A stretch of 64,000 nucleotides of DNA from Hepsetus odoe. Lineage: Eukaryota; Chordata; Actinopteri; Characiformes; Hepsetidae. Shown here piece by piece: positions 52,341 through 58,672 of the stretch (position 1 is its first letter; every line of letters begins with the position of its first letter). A program made the translations under genes and the position numbers. The DNA lies in contig CM029386.1 in NCBI GenBank assembly GCA_017165825.1, forward strand, positions 21,802,694-21,866,693, given 5' to 3'. The notes under the pieces are model-generated. The model saw only the letters and a program-made list of their open reading frames with translations. It had not been told where the DNA came from and did no database searches.

Positions 52341-52867
52341 ATGAAGAACCATTGCCTTTAAAACTCTGGCACAGATCCTGATCCTCGGTTGCCCCTGGAT
52401 TATAGGTTTCTTCGCAAGAAACAGTAAGGTAGTGGAGGCTGTCTTCCTGCTCCTCAACTCACAGCAGGGCACCTTCATCTTCCTGGTCCACTGTGTCTTC
52501 AACAAAGAGGTCAGTGATCAGTTGATGCACTATTGATGAACTATTTGCTTAATAATATCTGTCCTTTTTGACCCAAATTAAAACATTTTCAAAGGTTCTA
52601 CATTGTTTTTGATTTAGATCAATTTCCTAAAGAGCCTTAAAATACTAAACGATTCGAGACTAAATGACTGTTAGGATGTTTTTAATAAATTTAACCATTT
52701 TGAGCAGCGCCTATAAAATGTGACTTCTTTATGTATTTGTGAAATTTTTAGTCTTGCTATGTCTTTTCTTTTGCTTCTAGGCAAGGCAGTTGTACATGCA
52801 GTGGTGGAGAGCTCTTCGGTCTCCTTGTGGGAAACATACTAAGAAACACCTGGATGACAGAGAATAA
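29039..52867 (+). CDS. Gene B: D8C adhesion GPCR with tandem GAIN domains
   Basis: The most complete receptor. Exons: 29039-29054, 33680-33730 (signal peptide); 33932-34300 (D8C-1); 34635-34712 (linker); 35985-36383 (D8C-2); 37391-37771 (D8C-3); 38061-38108 (linker); 38635-38816 plus 39317-39431 (D8C-4, gap inside); 39579-39965 (D8C-5); linkers 40495-40566, 40663-40719, 42458-42529, 42893-42961, 43240-43311, 44420-44485 and probably 44870-44917; 45564-45595; GAIN1 45697-45774, 45914-46061, 46213-46326, 47392-47573; GPS1 47757-47906; GAIN2 48158-48235, 48342-48519, 48613-48726, 48935-49116; GPS2 49587-49745; 49899-49976; 50384-50629, 50790-51019, 51146-51206, 52140-52231, 52347-52509, 52781-52867 (7TM and tail). 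All phases agree and no stop interrupts. It is a plasma-membrane receptor; the ligand is unknown. Confidence 0.88.
29790..30180 (+). mobile_element. LINE tail fragment followed by SINE family 2
   Basis: 29790-29950 matches the C-terminal end of the second LINE family ('ggatggacaggattagaaat', 'tttggacatgtccagaggag'). 29957-30180 is a SINE family 2 copy in forward orientation with a poly-C expansion at 30109-30123. Both are broken. Confidence 0.6.
30292..30452. repeat. Minisatellite, unit about 36 bp
   Basis: About 4.5 units of 'actctcagtacattcctgta' plus 'cttttactttat', with few mismatches, in the first intron of gene B. Confidence 0.88.
30653..30775 (+). promoter_or_regulatory. Promoter cassette relic P2
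   Basis: AGGAAAC, AACCACA (30676-30682) and CTGATTAGCTGCCTGTCC in the same order as P1. The CCAAT box (ATTAG) and the octamer (ATGAAAAT) are mutated. No first exon follows. A decayed duplicate. Confidence 0.5.
31075..31260 (+). promoter_or_regulatory. Promoter cassette copy P3 with dead first exon
   Basis: AACCACA (31078-31084), GCTGATTGGCTGCCTG and a perfect octamer ATGCAAAT (31149-31156). Downstream, 'gatggaatgagtgaaaacc' aligns with the P1 donor region, but the splice donor GT has become AT. An intact-looking promoter module attached to a broken first exon; it could act as an alternative upstream promoter or enhancer. Confidence 0.5.
31590..31950 (+). mobile_element. Composite SINE (families 2 and 3)
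   Basis: A tRNA-like head 'gacagtggtgtcctagtggt', then 'ctgcgatgggctggcgacct' and the RTE-like end 'cgcttgggacaagcggcaga' of family 3. The tail of family 2 follows ('agttgccccatgctgcatga' to 'aaaaaatagtcactttcac'). Confidence 0.7.
31970..33260 (-). mobile_element. Old Ty3/gypsy pol relic
   Basis: The minus strand of about 32100-32420 gives interrupted reverse-transcriptase pieces similar to those at 22911-23560 (GADLIFVRRKDRA and FTKLDMFNVCN-like). Frameshifts throughout. No LTRs recognised. Confidence 0.55.
33272..33360. repeat. Short dispersed repeat (MITE-like)
   Basis: 'caggggtgtcgaactccagt' followed by 'cctggagg' and 'aaacacacctggttca', a common fish non-autonomous DNA-element sequence. 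Assigned by resemblance only. Confidence 0.45.
33680..33730 (+). CDS. Gene B: signal-peptide exon 2
   Basis: 51 bases, phase 1-1, acceptor 'ttccaccag', donor 'gtaagc'. It encodes VTEILLMILISKTGIS, the hydrophobic core of the signal peptide. A close copy (VTVISLIILTNSSA) occurs at 60315 in gene C. Confidence 0.78.
33888..33918. repeat. TA microsatellite
   Basis: (TA)n of about 15 units directly before the acceptor of the first D8C exon. It may affect splicing or assembly. Confidence 0.9.
33932..34300 (+). CDS. Gene B: D8C-1 (type a)
   Basis: 369 bases, phase 1-1. SDPCDSYTALDQPWRATNA, NGWYRLLYYGMSIRMPENC-like core, SSCGTYYPLWLNGPHP, RGVCGSSGIYCC, VKACPGNYYVYEFV, CNSAYCAG. Ten cysteines. It follows the signal peptide directly, so it is the outermost domain. 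Confidence 0.9.
34635..34712 (+). CDS. Gene B: 26-codon linker exon
   Basis: 78 bases, phase 1-1, encoding VMSITPNITLNIISTSSPPV and more. It is Ser/Thr-rich with N-glycosylation sites (NIT), between D8C-1 and D8C-2. Confidence 0.75.
34780..34885 (-). mobile_element. SINE family 1 fragment
   Basis: Reverse fragment with 'ggtgggaattgaaccgtcaa' (mutated B box) and 'accactagactaccaccacc' (A box region). Confidence 0.6.
35500..35705 (-). mobile_element. SINE family 3 copy
   Basis: 'tcattttccgggccgctttt' end, 'cacagggtgaaggacggggg', 'gtcaccagcccatcgcaggg' and a tRNA-like 'ggggtttgaacccccgactg'. In the intron before D8C-2. Confidence 0.75.
35985..36383 (+). CDS. Gene B: D8C-2 (type b, cysteine-poor)
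   Basis: 399 bases, phase 1-1. SADPCTVYSVLDNSWRT, GWNGWYRLNLQGRSAQMPES, IGCGGYTALSLGGPHP, then IQVKACSGNYYVYRLVK and STYCAG. Only four of the ten type-a cysteines remain: those in DPC, GCG, KAC and YCAG. The lost six would account for three disulfides. The fold pattern (WYR, HP, DGI, NYYVY) is otherwise kept. Confidence 0.9.
36465..36842. repeat. Head-to-head SINE family 1 pair (palindrome)
   Basis: 36465-36650 is a forward SINE and 36651-36842 a reverse one, meeting at 'aaataaatgtacatttacgg'. Arms of about 185 bases are largely complementary. In the intron between D8C-2 and D8C-3; the transcript could fold into a long hairpin. Confidence 0.85.
37391..37771 (+). CDS. Gene B: D8C-3 (type a)
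   Basis: 381 bases, phase 1-1, acceptor 'catgacag'. SYDPCTNFTFLDQPWRATN, WNGWYRLLYNGMSIQMPESC, TCGSDIPLWLNGPHP, RGVCGNSGSDCC, VKACPGNYYVYEFV, CNAAYCAG. Ten cysteines. Nearly the same as the gene A exon at 14086-14469. Confidence 0.92.
38061..38108 (+). CDS. Gene B: 16-codon linker exon
   Basis: 48 bases, phase 1-1, VMTITSSVNFTISPN. Counterpart of 3546-3593 in gene Z. Confidence 0.78.
38287..38487 (+). mobile_element. SINE family 1 copy
   Basis: A G-run at the start, then 'tctagtggtagggtaattgc', B-box-like 'ggtttgaatcccac' and the L2-like tail 'gctctggataagagtgtctg'. Confidence 0.8.
38635..39431 (+). CDS. Gene B: D8C-4 (type b) with assembly gap inside
   Basis: 38635-38816 and 39317-39431 are the two ends of one phase 1-1 exon. 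The 5' part has DPCTAYSVLDYSWRTVNTG and GWYRLYLQGTSAQIPESSW; the 3' part has NPIQVKACPGNYYVYKLVK and PTYCAG. The complete homologue at 2855-3268 is 414 bases, so roughly 117 bases are missing rather than 500, unless the gap also hides an extra intron or repeat. Confidence 0.85.
38817..39316. other. Assembly gap 3 (500 N)
   Basis: Exactly 500 N within a D8C exon. As at the other gaps, the break is in or beside a receptor exon that exists in near-identical copies. Confidence 0.99.
39579..39965 (+). CDS. Gene B: D8C-5 (type a)
   Basis: 387 bases, phase 1-1, only 147 bases after D8C-4. YDPCINNTALDQSWRGTNE, WNGWYQLLYRGMSIRMPESC, RCGGFYTLWLNGSHP, RGLCVSSGIDCC, VKTCPGNYSVYEFV, CSAVYCAG. Ten cysteines. 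The innermost D8C, next to the stalk. Confidence 0.9.
40495..40719 (+). CDS. Gene B: linker exons 1-2 of the stalk
   Basis: 40495-40566 (72 bases: VNTIISASTAKPASMSTPIN and on) and 40663-40719 (57 bases: LSTITTPAATSTAVTTTP). Both phase 1-1, with donors 'gtaggtc'. They are Thr/Ser/Pro-rich, mucin-like and probably O-glycosylated. Confidence 0.75.
40851..41730. mobile_element. Fold-back element carrying a gypsy gag piece
   Basis: 40851-40984 and 41601-41730 are inverted copies ('cggttttcagcacctccctt'-type arm; about 130-145 bases, roughly 85-90% by eye). Between them 41061-41475 encodes gag-like sequence (RAVFDHPSHGLSGGDRLLRI, then a CCHC zinc knuckle CWYCDSPRHWKKDC). No protease or reverse transcriptase. 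It lies between linker exons of gene B. Confidence 0.7.
41735..42457. other. Intron of gene B, nothing recognised
   Basis: AT-rich, with no clear exon or repeat. Some short stretches resemble the introns of the following linker units. Confidence 0.45.
42458..43311 (+). CDS. Gene B: linker exons 3-5 (tandemly duplicated)
   Basis: 42458-42529, 42893-42961 and 43240-43311, of 72, 69 and 72 bases, all phase 1-1. Each encodes a version of VSTITSDSPTTPAATSTEVT followed by MTPS. Flanking intron sequence is also shared ('gtcattcaggaaattc' after exons 4 and 5), so exon plus intron was duplicated as a unit of roughly 350-430 bases. They lengthen a Thr/Pro-rich stalk. Confidence 0.8.
43489..43511 (+). 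pseudogene. Gene B: linker exon 6, cut by LTR insertion
   Basis: Acceptor 'catgttttag', then ATGCGAGCACCATCACACCAG as in the other linker exons, but the sequence passes at 43512 directly into an LTR. No donor follows. Because the unit is phase 1-1, skipping it keeps the reading frame. Confidence 0.7.
43512..44200 (-). mobile_element. LTR element fragment inserted in linker exon 6
   Basis: 43512-43721 is a 210-base LTR of the same family as 7307-7623 (ends 'tgtgaca', same order of blocks). A run of C follows (43727-43735; the polypurine tract on the minus strand), then internal 3' sequence like that at 7624 onward ('caagaggcaccgctcctggg'). A minus-strand open frame, 43665-44102, is not recognisable. 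The 5' LTR was not found, so the right end is uncertain. Confidence 0.7.
44420..44485 (+). CDS. Gene B: linker exon 7
   Basis: 66 bases, phase 1-1, acceptor 'gaaacag', donor 'gtaggtc'. TVTSISPTTPAATITNLTTS. A more diverged member of the linker series. Confidence 0.7.
44870..44917 (+). CDS. Gene B: possible linker exon 8
   Basis: 48 bases between 'ataaacag' and 'gtaagac', phase 1-1 if used: VHEKASSLAINATMHV. It is less Thr-rich than the others and has no paralogue in the window, so it could be skipped. Confidence 0.45.
44966..45520. mobile_element. SINE cluster (family 2 reverse, family 1, family 2 forward)
   Basis: 44966-45152 is family 2 in reverse. 45154-45290 is family 1 forward, damaged ('ggtggcggtggtctagtgga'). 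45291-45520 is a good family 2 copy forward ('gggggcagcggtggcctagt' to the 'ttgtcactttcat' tail). Three insertions back to back. Confidence 0.75.
45564..45595 (+). CDS. Gene B: small exon before GAIN1
   Basis: 32 bases, phase 1 to 0: QMITMSPQCQ, donor 'gtttgt'. Counterpart of 13264-13298. It resets the phase so that the GAIN exons can follow. Confidence 0.7.
45697..47906 (+). CDS. Gene B: first GAIN domain and GPS1
   Basis: Exons 45697-45774, 45914-46061, 46213-46326, 47392-47573 and 47757-47906. Landmarks: NNFSAKCADDLLNLIMNSAN, VSTLVKPTETTDSVNFTL, VQVFAVGPKTSLNKIPP, GSAAVAFMSFSNLGSMLSPS, then CVYWKDSGWVEDGC and CSCVHLSTFTLIMES. The cleavage motif HLST is intact. Instead of a transmembrane segment, this GPS is followed by a second GAIN, so its tethered peptide would not sit next to TM1. 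A solo LTR (46482-46666) lies in one intron. Confidence 0.87.
46482..46666 (+). mobile_element. Short solo LTR of the cargo-element family
   Basis: 185 bases, TGTCACAG to CATTACA, with 'agatggcactctactctgac', 'gccccaatgagtcagaatag' and 'aataaagccaa'. Perfect 5-base target duplication gttat (46477-46481 and 46667-46671). Confidence 0.85.
48158..49745 (+). CDS. Gene B: second GAIN domain and GPS2
   Basis: Exons 48158-48235, 48342-48519, 48613-48726, 48935-49116 and 49587-49745. Exon lengths 78, 114 and 182 repeat those of GAIN1. Landmarks: GFSLLDEILNSTYLELPPS, VQVLMVGPNATLGTIPK, GSAAVALMSYINFADMLGT, CVYWNETEWTVYGC and CSCDHLSTFALIMQ. The cleavage motif is intact. This is the membrane-proximal GAIN, so its tethered agonist should be the one that acts on the 7TM. 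Confidence 0.88.
49782..49811. repeat. GT microsatellite
   Basis: (GT)n of about 13-15 units in the intron after GPS2. Confidence 0.85.
49899..49976 (+). CDS. Gene B: chimeric spacer exon between GPS2 and TM1
   Basis: 78 bases, phase 0-0. It starts like the next exon (DNPYYEHGPTNDNDNNQSSY versus DAHLEHGAIDDNDNDQSLY) but ends in NPSK plus donor 'gtaaga', like the GPS2 exon. It looks like the scar of a tandem duplication joining the two exons. If included it adds 26 acidic/Asn-rich residues between the tethered agonist and TM1. Confidence 0.7.
50384..52867 (+). CDS. Gene B: 7TM domain and cytoplasmic tail
   Basis: 50384-50629: TM1 (NIIAVSVGLVFLSLALMTF) and TM2 (INLCISLFLAQLLFLLTQSF). 50790-51019: TM3 (LCAVLAGVLHFLFLSAFVWM) and TM4 (FIGYIVPLVIVGISMG). 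51146-51206: CWIKSDFVWRFLGPVCF, with the loop-2 cysteine that pairs with TM3. 52140-52231: TM5 (LNVILTIFIIVNLTLTLA). 52347-52509: TM6 (ILILGCPWIIGFFARN) and TM7 (VFLLLNSQQGTFIFLVHCVF). 52781-52867: a short tail, ARQLYMQWWRALRSP to TAA at 52865. The order and motifs are those of adhesion-class receptors. The tail is only about 30 residues, with one cysteine and many basic residues. Confidence 0.92.
50734..50787. repeat. CT microsatellite acting as polypyrimidine tract
   Basis: (CT)n of about 25 units directly before acceptor 'ctccag' of the TM3 exon. A second CT run at 52306-52334 precedes the TM6 exon. Confidence 0.9.
51765..51960 (+). mobile_element. SINE family 3 fragment
   Basis: 'cctgaggtacccttgagcaa' through 'ctgcttaggacaagcaggcc', ending in (GAAT)n. 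In the intron between TM5 exons of gene B. Confidence 0.7.
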
Positions 52868-53114
52868 TATTTTTTTGCTTTTATGAGTATAATGTGGTTT
52901 TTTCCGGGTTCAAGCTTTTTAGACTTTCAATAGCTGGTTAAAACTGATCTATAGAGGTGAAATAGTCACCTGTAAGGGGTTTTATTTTCGATGTCTTCCT
53001 TTGTCACTAGGGGTGGAGTGAGGTGGAAACTTGAAAACCTTAAAATCTGTGTATACTACATATTCCTGCACCAGTGTGCATAACCTTCCATCACCTTTAC
53101 ACTATTCAACGCAC

Positions 53115-53120
53115 AATAAA
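53115..53120 (+). promoter_or_regulatory. Possible polyadenylation signal of gene B
   Basis: AATAAA about 250 bases after the stop codon. Plausible spacing, no other support. Confidence 0.35.
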
Positions 53121-53570
53121 CACTTGTTTACTGTGATACGCTCATGAATAACTTCACATCTATGAAGAAGGAACACTGAACTAATATCCTCACACGTACA
53201 TGAAACATTCCTGCAATCATAAACTTTGCTATAACATCACATTAAACTGTGCAGAAAGACATTTAGTCCCACTGTTGTATCACTCATTACTGTGTTCCGT
53301 ATTAAAGGTGGCAAAGGTGTCACATTTAAGTAAAAAAGTTTAATTAATTACACATGAATATCAGCTTAATTTCTAGTGAATTACAGTAAAAGCTGATGCT
53401 GGTGAGCTTAGTTAATTATATTAAGTGCATTACTGTAAACCGTGTGTAACAGTACATGGGTCAACTGTAATAGCTGTATTGTTAACATGTTATTACACAT
53501 TTATAAGCATGTTTATATAGCAAGCCTTCCATTCCAGCACAGTCAGCTTTAATAAGTGACCTGCAAATAA
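53121..53570. other. Intergenic, nothing recognised
   Basis: AT-rich spacer downstream of gene B without coding or repeat signature. Confidence 0.4.
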
Positions 53571-53574
53571 AAGA

Positions 53575-53690
53575 AATTGGACCTCTGCATTTAACCCATG
53601 CACTCAAACACCGTGCAGCAGGGGGCAGCTATTGAAAGCTGCCCGGGGAGCAGTGATGGGGAAGGCACTCAAGGGTATATATTATATTAT
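53575..53690 (-). mobile_element. SINE family 2, split by the RTE insertion
   Basis: 'gcagcagggggcagctattg' to 'ggcactcaaggg' on the left. More SINE-like sequence ('ggtacccttgaacaaggtat') resumes after the RTE at 55795. Confidence 0.55.
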
Positions 53691-53708
53691 TATTTATTAT
53701 ATAATAAT

Positions 53709-55740
53709 CCATGCATCCATCCATTTTCTTCCGCTTATCCGAGGGGGACCACCACCCCGGTTTGCCAATCCAGAGGCACTGTCCCCGATGTCCATGCGAT
53801 GTTGCAGAGGCGTGTCAGCCATGACAGTCCTACAACATCCAGAGCCTTGAGGAACTCTGGGCGGATCTCATCCACTCCCGGAGCCCTGCCACCAAGGAGC
53901 TTTTTGACCACCTTGGCAACCTCGACCCCAGAGATGGAAGAGTCCACCTCTATGTCCCCAGGCTCTGCTTCCTCCTCGGAAGGCATGTTGGTGGAATTAA
54001 GGAGGTCTTCGAAGTACTCCCCCCACCGACCCATGACGTCCTGAGTCGAGGTCAGCATCGCACCATCCCCACTATACACTGTGTTGACCATGCACTGCTT
54101 TCCCCTCCTGAGACGCCGGATGGTGGACCAGAATTTCCTCGAAGCCGCCTGGAAGTTCTTCTCCATGGCCTCTCCAAACTCCTCCCATGCCCGAGTTTTT
54201 GCCTCAGCAACCACCAGAGCCGCATGCCGCTTGGCCTGTCGGTACCTATCAGCTGCTTCCGGAGCCCCACTGGCCAAAAAGGCCCAGTAGGACTCCTTCT
54301 TCAGCTTGATGGAATCCCTCACCGCTTGTGTCCACCAACGGGTTCTAGGGTTGCCACCGCGACAGGCACCGACCACCTCCCGGCCACAGCTCCGGTCAGC
54401 TGCCTTGACAATGGAGGCGCGGAACATAGTCCATTCAGACTCAATGTCCCCCACCTCCCCCGGGACGTGGTTAAAGCTTTGACGGAGGTGGGAGTTGAAG
54501 CTTGTCCTGACAGGAGACTCTGCCAGAAGTTCCCAGCAGACCCTCACGATGCGTTTGGGCCTACCAGGCCTGACCGGCATCCTCCCCCACCAACGAAGCC
54601 AACTCACCACCAGGTGATGGTCGGTTGACAGCTCCGCCCCTCTCTTTACCTGAGTGTCCAAGACATGGGGCCGCAAGTCCGATGACACGACCACAAAGTC
54701 GATCATTGAACTGCGGCCTAGGGTGTCCTGGTGCCAGGTGCACATGTGGACATCCTTATGCCTGAACATGGTGTTCGTTGTGGACAATCTGTGACGAGCA
54801 CAAAAGTCCAATAACAAAACACTGCTCTGGTTCAGATTGGGGGGGCCATTCCTCCCAATTACACCCTTCCAGGTGTCACTGTCATTACCCACGTGAGCAT
54901 TGAAGTCCCCCAGCAGAACGATGGAGTCACCAGGAGGGACGCTTTCTAGCGCCCCCTCCAGAGACCCCAGAAAGGGTGGGTAGTCCAGAATGCCCAGACA
55001 ACACTAAGGACCCGTCCCCTGACCCGAAGGCGGAGGGCCGCCACCCTCTCATCTACCGGGGTAAACCCCAATGTACTGGCCCCAAGCCGTGGGGCAATAA
55101 GTATGCCCACACCTGCTCGCCGCCTCTCACTGGTGGCAACTCCAGAGTGGAAAAGAGTCCAGCCCCTCTCAAGGAGACTGGTTCCAGAGTCCAAGCTGTG
55201 CGTTGAGGTGAGTCCAACTATATCTAGCTGGAACTGCTCAACCTCGCGCACTAGCTCAGGCTCCTTCCCCACCAGAGAGGTGACGTTCCACGTCCCTAGA
55301 GCCAGCTTCTGCAGCCGAGGATCGGACCGCCAAGGCCCTCGTTTTCGGCCACCGCCCAGCTCACAATGCACCCGACCTCTTTGGCCCCTCCCACAGGTGG
55401 TGAGCCCATGGGAAGGGGGACCCACGTTGCCTCTTCGGGCTGAGCCCGACCGGGCCCCATGTGTGATGGCCCGACCACCAGGCGCTCGCCAGCGGGCCCC
55501 ACCTTGAGGTCTGGCTCCAGAGGGAGGCCCAGGTGACCCACGTCTGGGTGAGGGAAAACGTCTTCCAAATGTTGCATTTATCAGAAGAGGTCTGAACCGC
55601 TCTTTGTCTCTTCCCTCACCTAGGACCTGTTTGCCTTGGGTGCCCCTACCAGGGGCATAAAGCCCCCGATAACATAGCTCCCAGGATCATTGGGACACGC
55701 AAACCCCTCCACCACGATAAGGTAGCGGTTCGAGGAGGAG
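53709..55740 (-). mobile_element. RTE (Rex3/Expander-like) LINE, internally deleted
   Basis: Minus strand, bounded by a 12-base target duplication ttatataataat (53697-53708 and 55741-55752). The 5' end matches 15060 onward. Reading frames: 54946-55425 (LALGTWNVTSLVGKEPELV, start of endonuclease) and 53735-54892, a long open frame of 385 codons (rest of endonuclease: HVGNDSDTWKGVIGRNG, IDFVVVSSDLRPHVLDTQVK; then APGVDEIRPEFLKALDVVG). The frame stops where the RT catalytic part should start: from GVVVPLG the sequence jumps to the 3' terminal 'cggataagcggaag'. Complete ends with deleted RT. Confidence 0.88.
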
Positions 55741-56056
55741 TTATATAATAATGTAATATTAATAATAATACAAATTATATATATACATGTACCCTGCGGT
55801 ACCCTTGAACAAGGTATCATCCCATCACCGCTCTCTGGTGTTGTCTGGCCCCTGCTGGAAGGTATGTGTGTGTTAAATACAGAGGTTGTATTTGGTTGGG
55901 CTTCACTGCATGCTGTGTTTCACAATTAAATATTCACTTTCACTAAACCAACATCAAATGATCACATCGTTTACTCAATAAAGAGTAAAGCGATAACATT
56001 CCATATGTCCATGTGTCACTGTTGATTATATCAACGCATTTGCAGATTGTTTCAGG

Positions 56057-56295
56057 TGCGATCCTGAGATTTTCGTTGGGTGCGATGAGGATGGACAGGA
56101 TTAGAAATGAGTATATTAGAGGGACAGCTCAGGTTGGAGACAAAGTAAGAAATGCAGGGCTGCATTGGTTTGGACATGTCCAGGGGGAGACAGGGAGGAA
56201 GGAAGGAGGAAGTTGCAGAGGACTGGAAGAATTGGAAACGGATGATCCGCTGTGGTGACCCCTAAACGGGAGCAGCCAAAAGAAATGAAGAAATA
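56057..56295 (+). mobile_element. LINE C-terminal fragment (second family)
   Basis: 'gatgaggatggacaggatta', 'tttggacatgtccaggggga', then the 3' end 'ggtgacccctaaacgggagc'. The same region of the LINE occurs at 29790 and on the minus strand at 61165. Confidence 0.65.
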
Positions 56296-56424
56296 AACGG
56301 AGAAATAAAGTTATCCATTAACAATCAATAAATTCATTAACTACTCGACCCACCATGCAGCCTATGAATCACAGTGTCCTTTCACCAGGACCCATATTGA
56401 GGGTAAGTCTCAGTCATTTATGAA

Positions 56425-56602
56425 ATTTAACAGACAGTCTTATACAGAGAGACTTCCAGTTCCTGATTTCATGGACAGTCCTGGAGTAACTTGGAGTCAA
56501 ATGTTTTTGCTCAGAAACCCAACGGTAGTGCTGGAGGTGGGACTCAAACCTGACCTCTTGGTCCATAGACAAGTGTCCTTCCACTGAACCACTACCATCC
56601 AT
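56425..56602 (-). mobile_element. Decayed SINE family 1
   Basis: Reverse copy: 'agcgtctg'-like tail at left, 'ggtgggactcaaacctgacc' (B box) and 'accactaccatcc' at right. Confidence 0.55.
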
Positions 56603-56886
56603 TTTAACATAATGAATTTCCCAGTGCATTAGCATTGAAGTATCCAGCCACTGGTAATGATTACAATGGGAAATAACACAGTAATGAGCACAAGCCACTT
56701 CAGCATACTTTCTGACAGCACCTACTACTTACCAATCATCTGTAGTCACTCCTGGCCTCCAACATGAGACTAGTGAGCCTGCTGCTTAGAAAAGACATTC
56801 AAGGAATATCTATTCCTATTTTGCCCTCTTGTGGCCATAAATAACATGGCAGGCAAGATAATGTCACAGTGTGTTTCATCTAACAG

Positions 56887-57072
56887 TTCCAGTCTGTGCT
56901 GATATTGGTGAGGACAAAATTATAACATGCCTTGTGATACAAATCAGGACAGTCACTCATGGGGTCCTTCAGGAAGTAGCTGCAATTGTTGTTCCGTTTC
57001 AGTTTGAGCCATGCCCTGGAAAACGTTTTTATAAGTTTATCAGATTGACCTTTCTAATGCAGCTTTCTGCAG
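56887..57072 (+). pseudogene. Gene C: relic of a D8C exon
   Basis: Acceptor 'catctaacag', then about 186 bases ending 'tttctgcag/gtactc'. The translation keeps VTHGVLQE..., VPFQFEPCPGKRFYKFIRL and a damaged C-terminal, matching VTRGVCG, IRVKACPGNYYVYEFV of intact D8C domains. The central half is deleted and most cysteines are gone. Confidence 0.65.
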
Positions 57073-57289
57073 GTACTCAATTTCTTTAAGCTTTGGTCTG
57101 TATTTTAAGTAAATGGTTATTAGTCTTGAACTTGTTTTATTAAAAGAGCAATTTGGCTTCCAACACAAGCTGAAGCTGAATGTCAAAGTTATGGGACAAA
57201 TTGTCCTTGTTCTTCATTCTATGCTTTATACACTGCACTGCTTGTCATTGTTAGCATATAGCAAAATGCAACCAAATACATTGTCTGTA

Positions 57290-57445
57290 TTTAACCTACA
57301 CACACCGTGAAGCAGGGGTCAGCCATGTCCAGCACATTGATGGAGATGGTACTTCGATCAAGGGCAGAGCAACCAACCGTACTCAAACCCACGTCCCTCG
57401 GATTAAGAAGCCTAGTCTCTAACAGATAGACCATTGGTGCCCCAA
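57290..57445 (-). mobile_element. Decayed SINE family 2
   Basis: Reverse copy with 'cacaccgtgaagcaggggtc', 'gatggtacttcgatcaaggg' and 'agaccattggtgcccc'. Confidence 0.5.
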
Positions 57446-58570
57446 ACAGGGCAGATTGCAAAGTCCCCCACCGCCAGAAAGTCAGTCAAGACTGCCACAT
57501 TTGGGCATTTTGCAGGGTCAGCACAACTGGCTGAGCATCACCCTGGAAGAACCACCTTCATGATCCCAGCATCTCCTCTGGCAGGTAAATAAACAACTCT
57601 TGTAAAAGTAAACACATTTTGTTTCGTCTCCATCTTGTTTAATCTTAAATGTTGTTTAAGTCTCTTGTCTGTCTGCACTAACTGGCAGGCCAAGGGATCA
57701 CCAAGTACTTCCCATCTCTGCTCAACAGGTGTTAAAAAGTGTTAAAAGGTTTAGAAAGGGAAAGTGAACATTTAACTCAATAAAAAAAAATGGTCGGAAA
57801 TCCCCGGCTGCATGCACACTGCACTTGGAGAACAGATAAGATCAGCTTTGCATAGGAAAATGAACATACACACGCAGATATACATTCATTTAAATTTGCA
57901 CAGGCATGTCTTAACGTCAGCGGCAACATCACAGGAGAGTAATACAACAAGAAGCTGCAAGTTGGTTTTAGTTAATATAATAACACCTCGACTATAAACA
58001 TTCAATCACTGCAAATATCTGAAGTGAAAGTGAAAGTGACTGTTTTGGTCATTGTGAAACATGGCACACATTGAGACACAGCAAAATGACACATAACAAA
58101 GAAAAAAAATCTTAAATTGTTAAATATACTTGTTTGGCTTCTTCTGGTTGTGTATTGTTTTCTGGGGCAGCGGTGGCCTAGTGTTGTCCTGGACCAGTAG
58201 GTTGCCCTGAGGTAACCTTTAGCAAGATACCTACCCCATCACTGCTTCCCGGATGTTTGATTTGATTGCTGTCTTCCGCCAAAAGATTCCAACACAATGA
58301 AATAGTTTTTTAGGGCGAAACTCACCATGTCTTCCCATTTTCCACTCCAAATCACTGGTGACTGCTAATGCAGCCATCCATAGTAATCCGTTCTTAATCA
58401 GGTCTAGAAAAACACAGCTTGAATGCATATAGACATCAGCTTATCAGTGAAATAATCCTGTAAGACTCTTCTTGACCTCTCTATTGGAAAATACTGTGTT
58501 ATGGTAACAGCGGCTGTAAACAATGCTGCTGAAGATTTTCCGATCTGACAGCAAGCCCTGCTCTGTTTCA
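57446..58570. other. Intergenic stretch with two SINE scraps
   Basis: 58018-58085 and 58165-58255 are pieces of SINE family 2 ('gtgaaagtgactgttttggt'; 'ggggcagcggtggcctagtg'). The rest shows nothing recognisable. Confidence 0.4.
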
Positions 58571-58576
58571 CCCACG

Positions 58577-58672
58577 ACCAGGAAACCTATTCATGTTGCA
58601 AAACCACACACTTTGTTTATGGCACGGCTGTTTGGCCGCTTGTCCAACGGTAAAAACCGCTACAATGCAAAT
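58577..58672 (+). promoter_or_regulatory. Gene C promoter cassette, copy P4
   Basis: AGGAAAC, AACCACA (58602-58608), TTTGTTTA, GGCTGTTTGGCCGCTTGTCC (mutated CCAAT region) and a perfect octamer ATGCAAAT (58665-58672), about 95 bases before an ATG. Same order and spacing as P1 of gene B. Confidence 0.55.
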
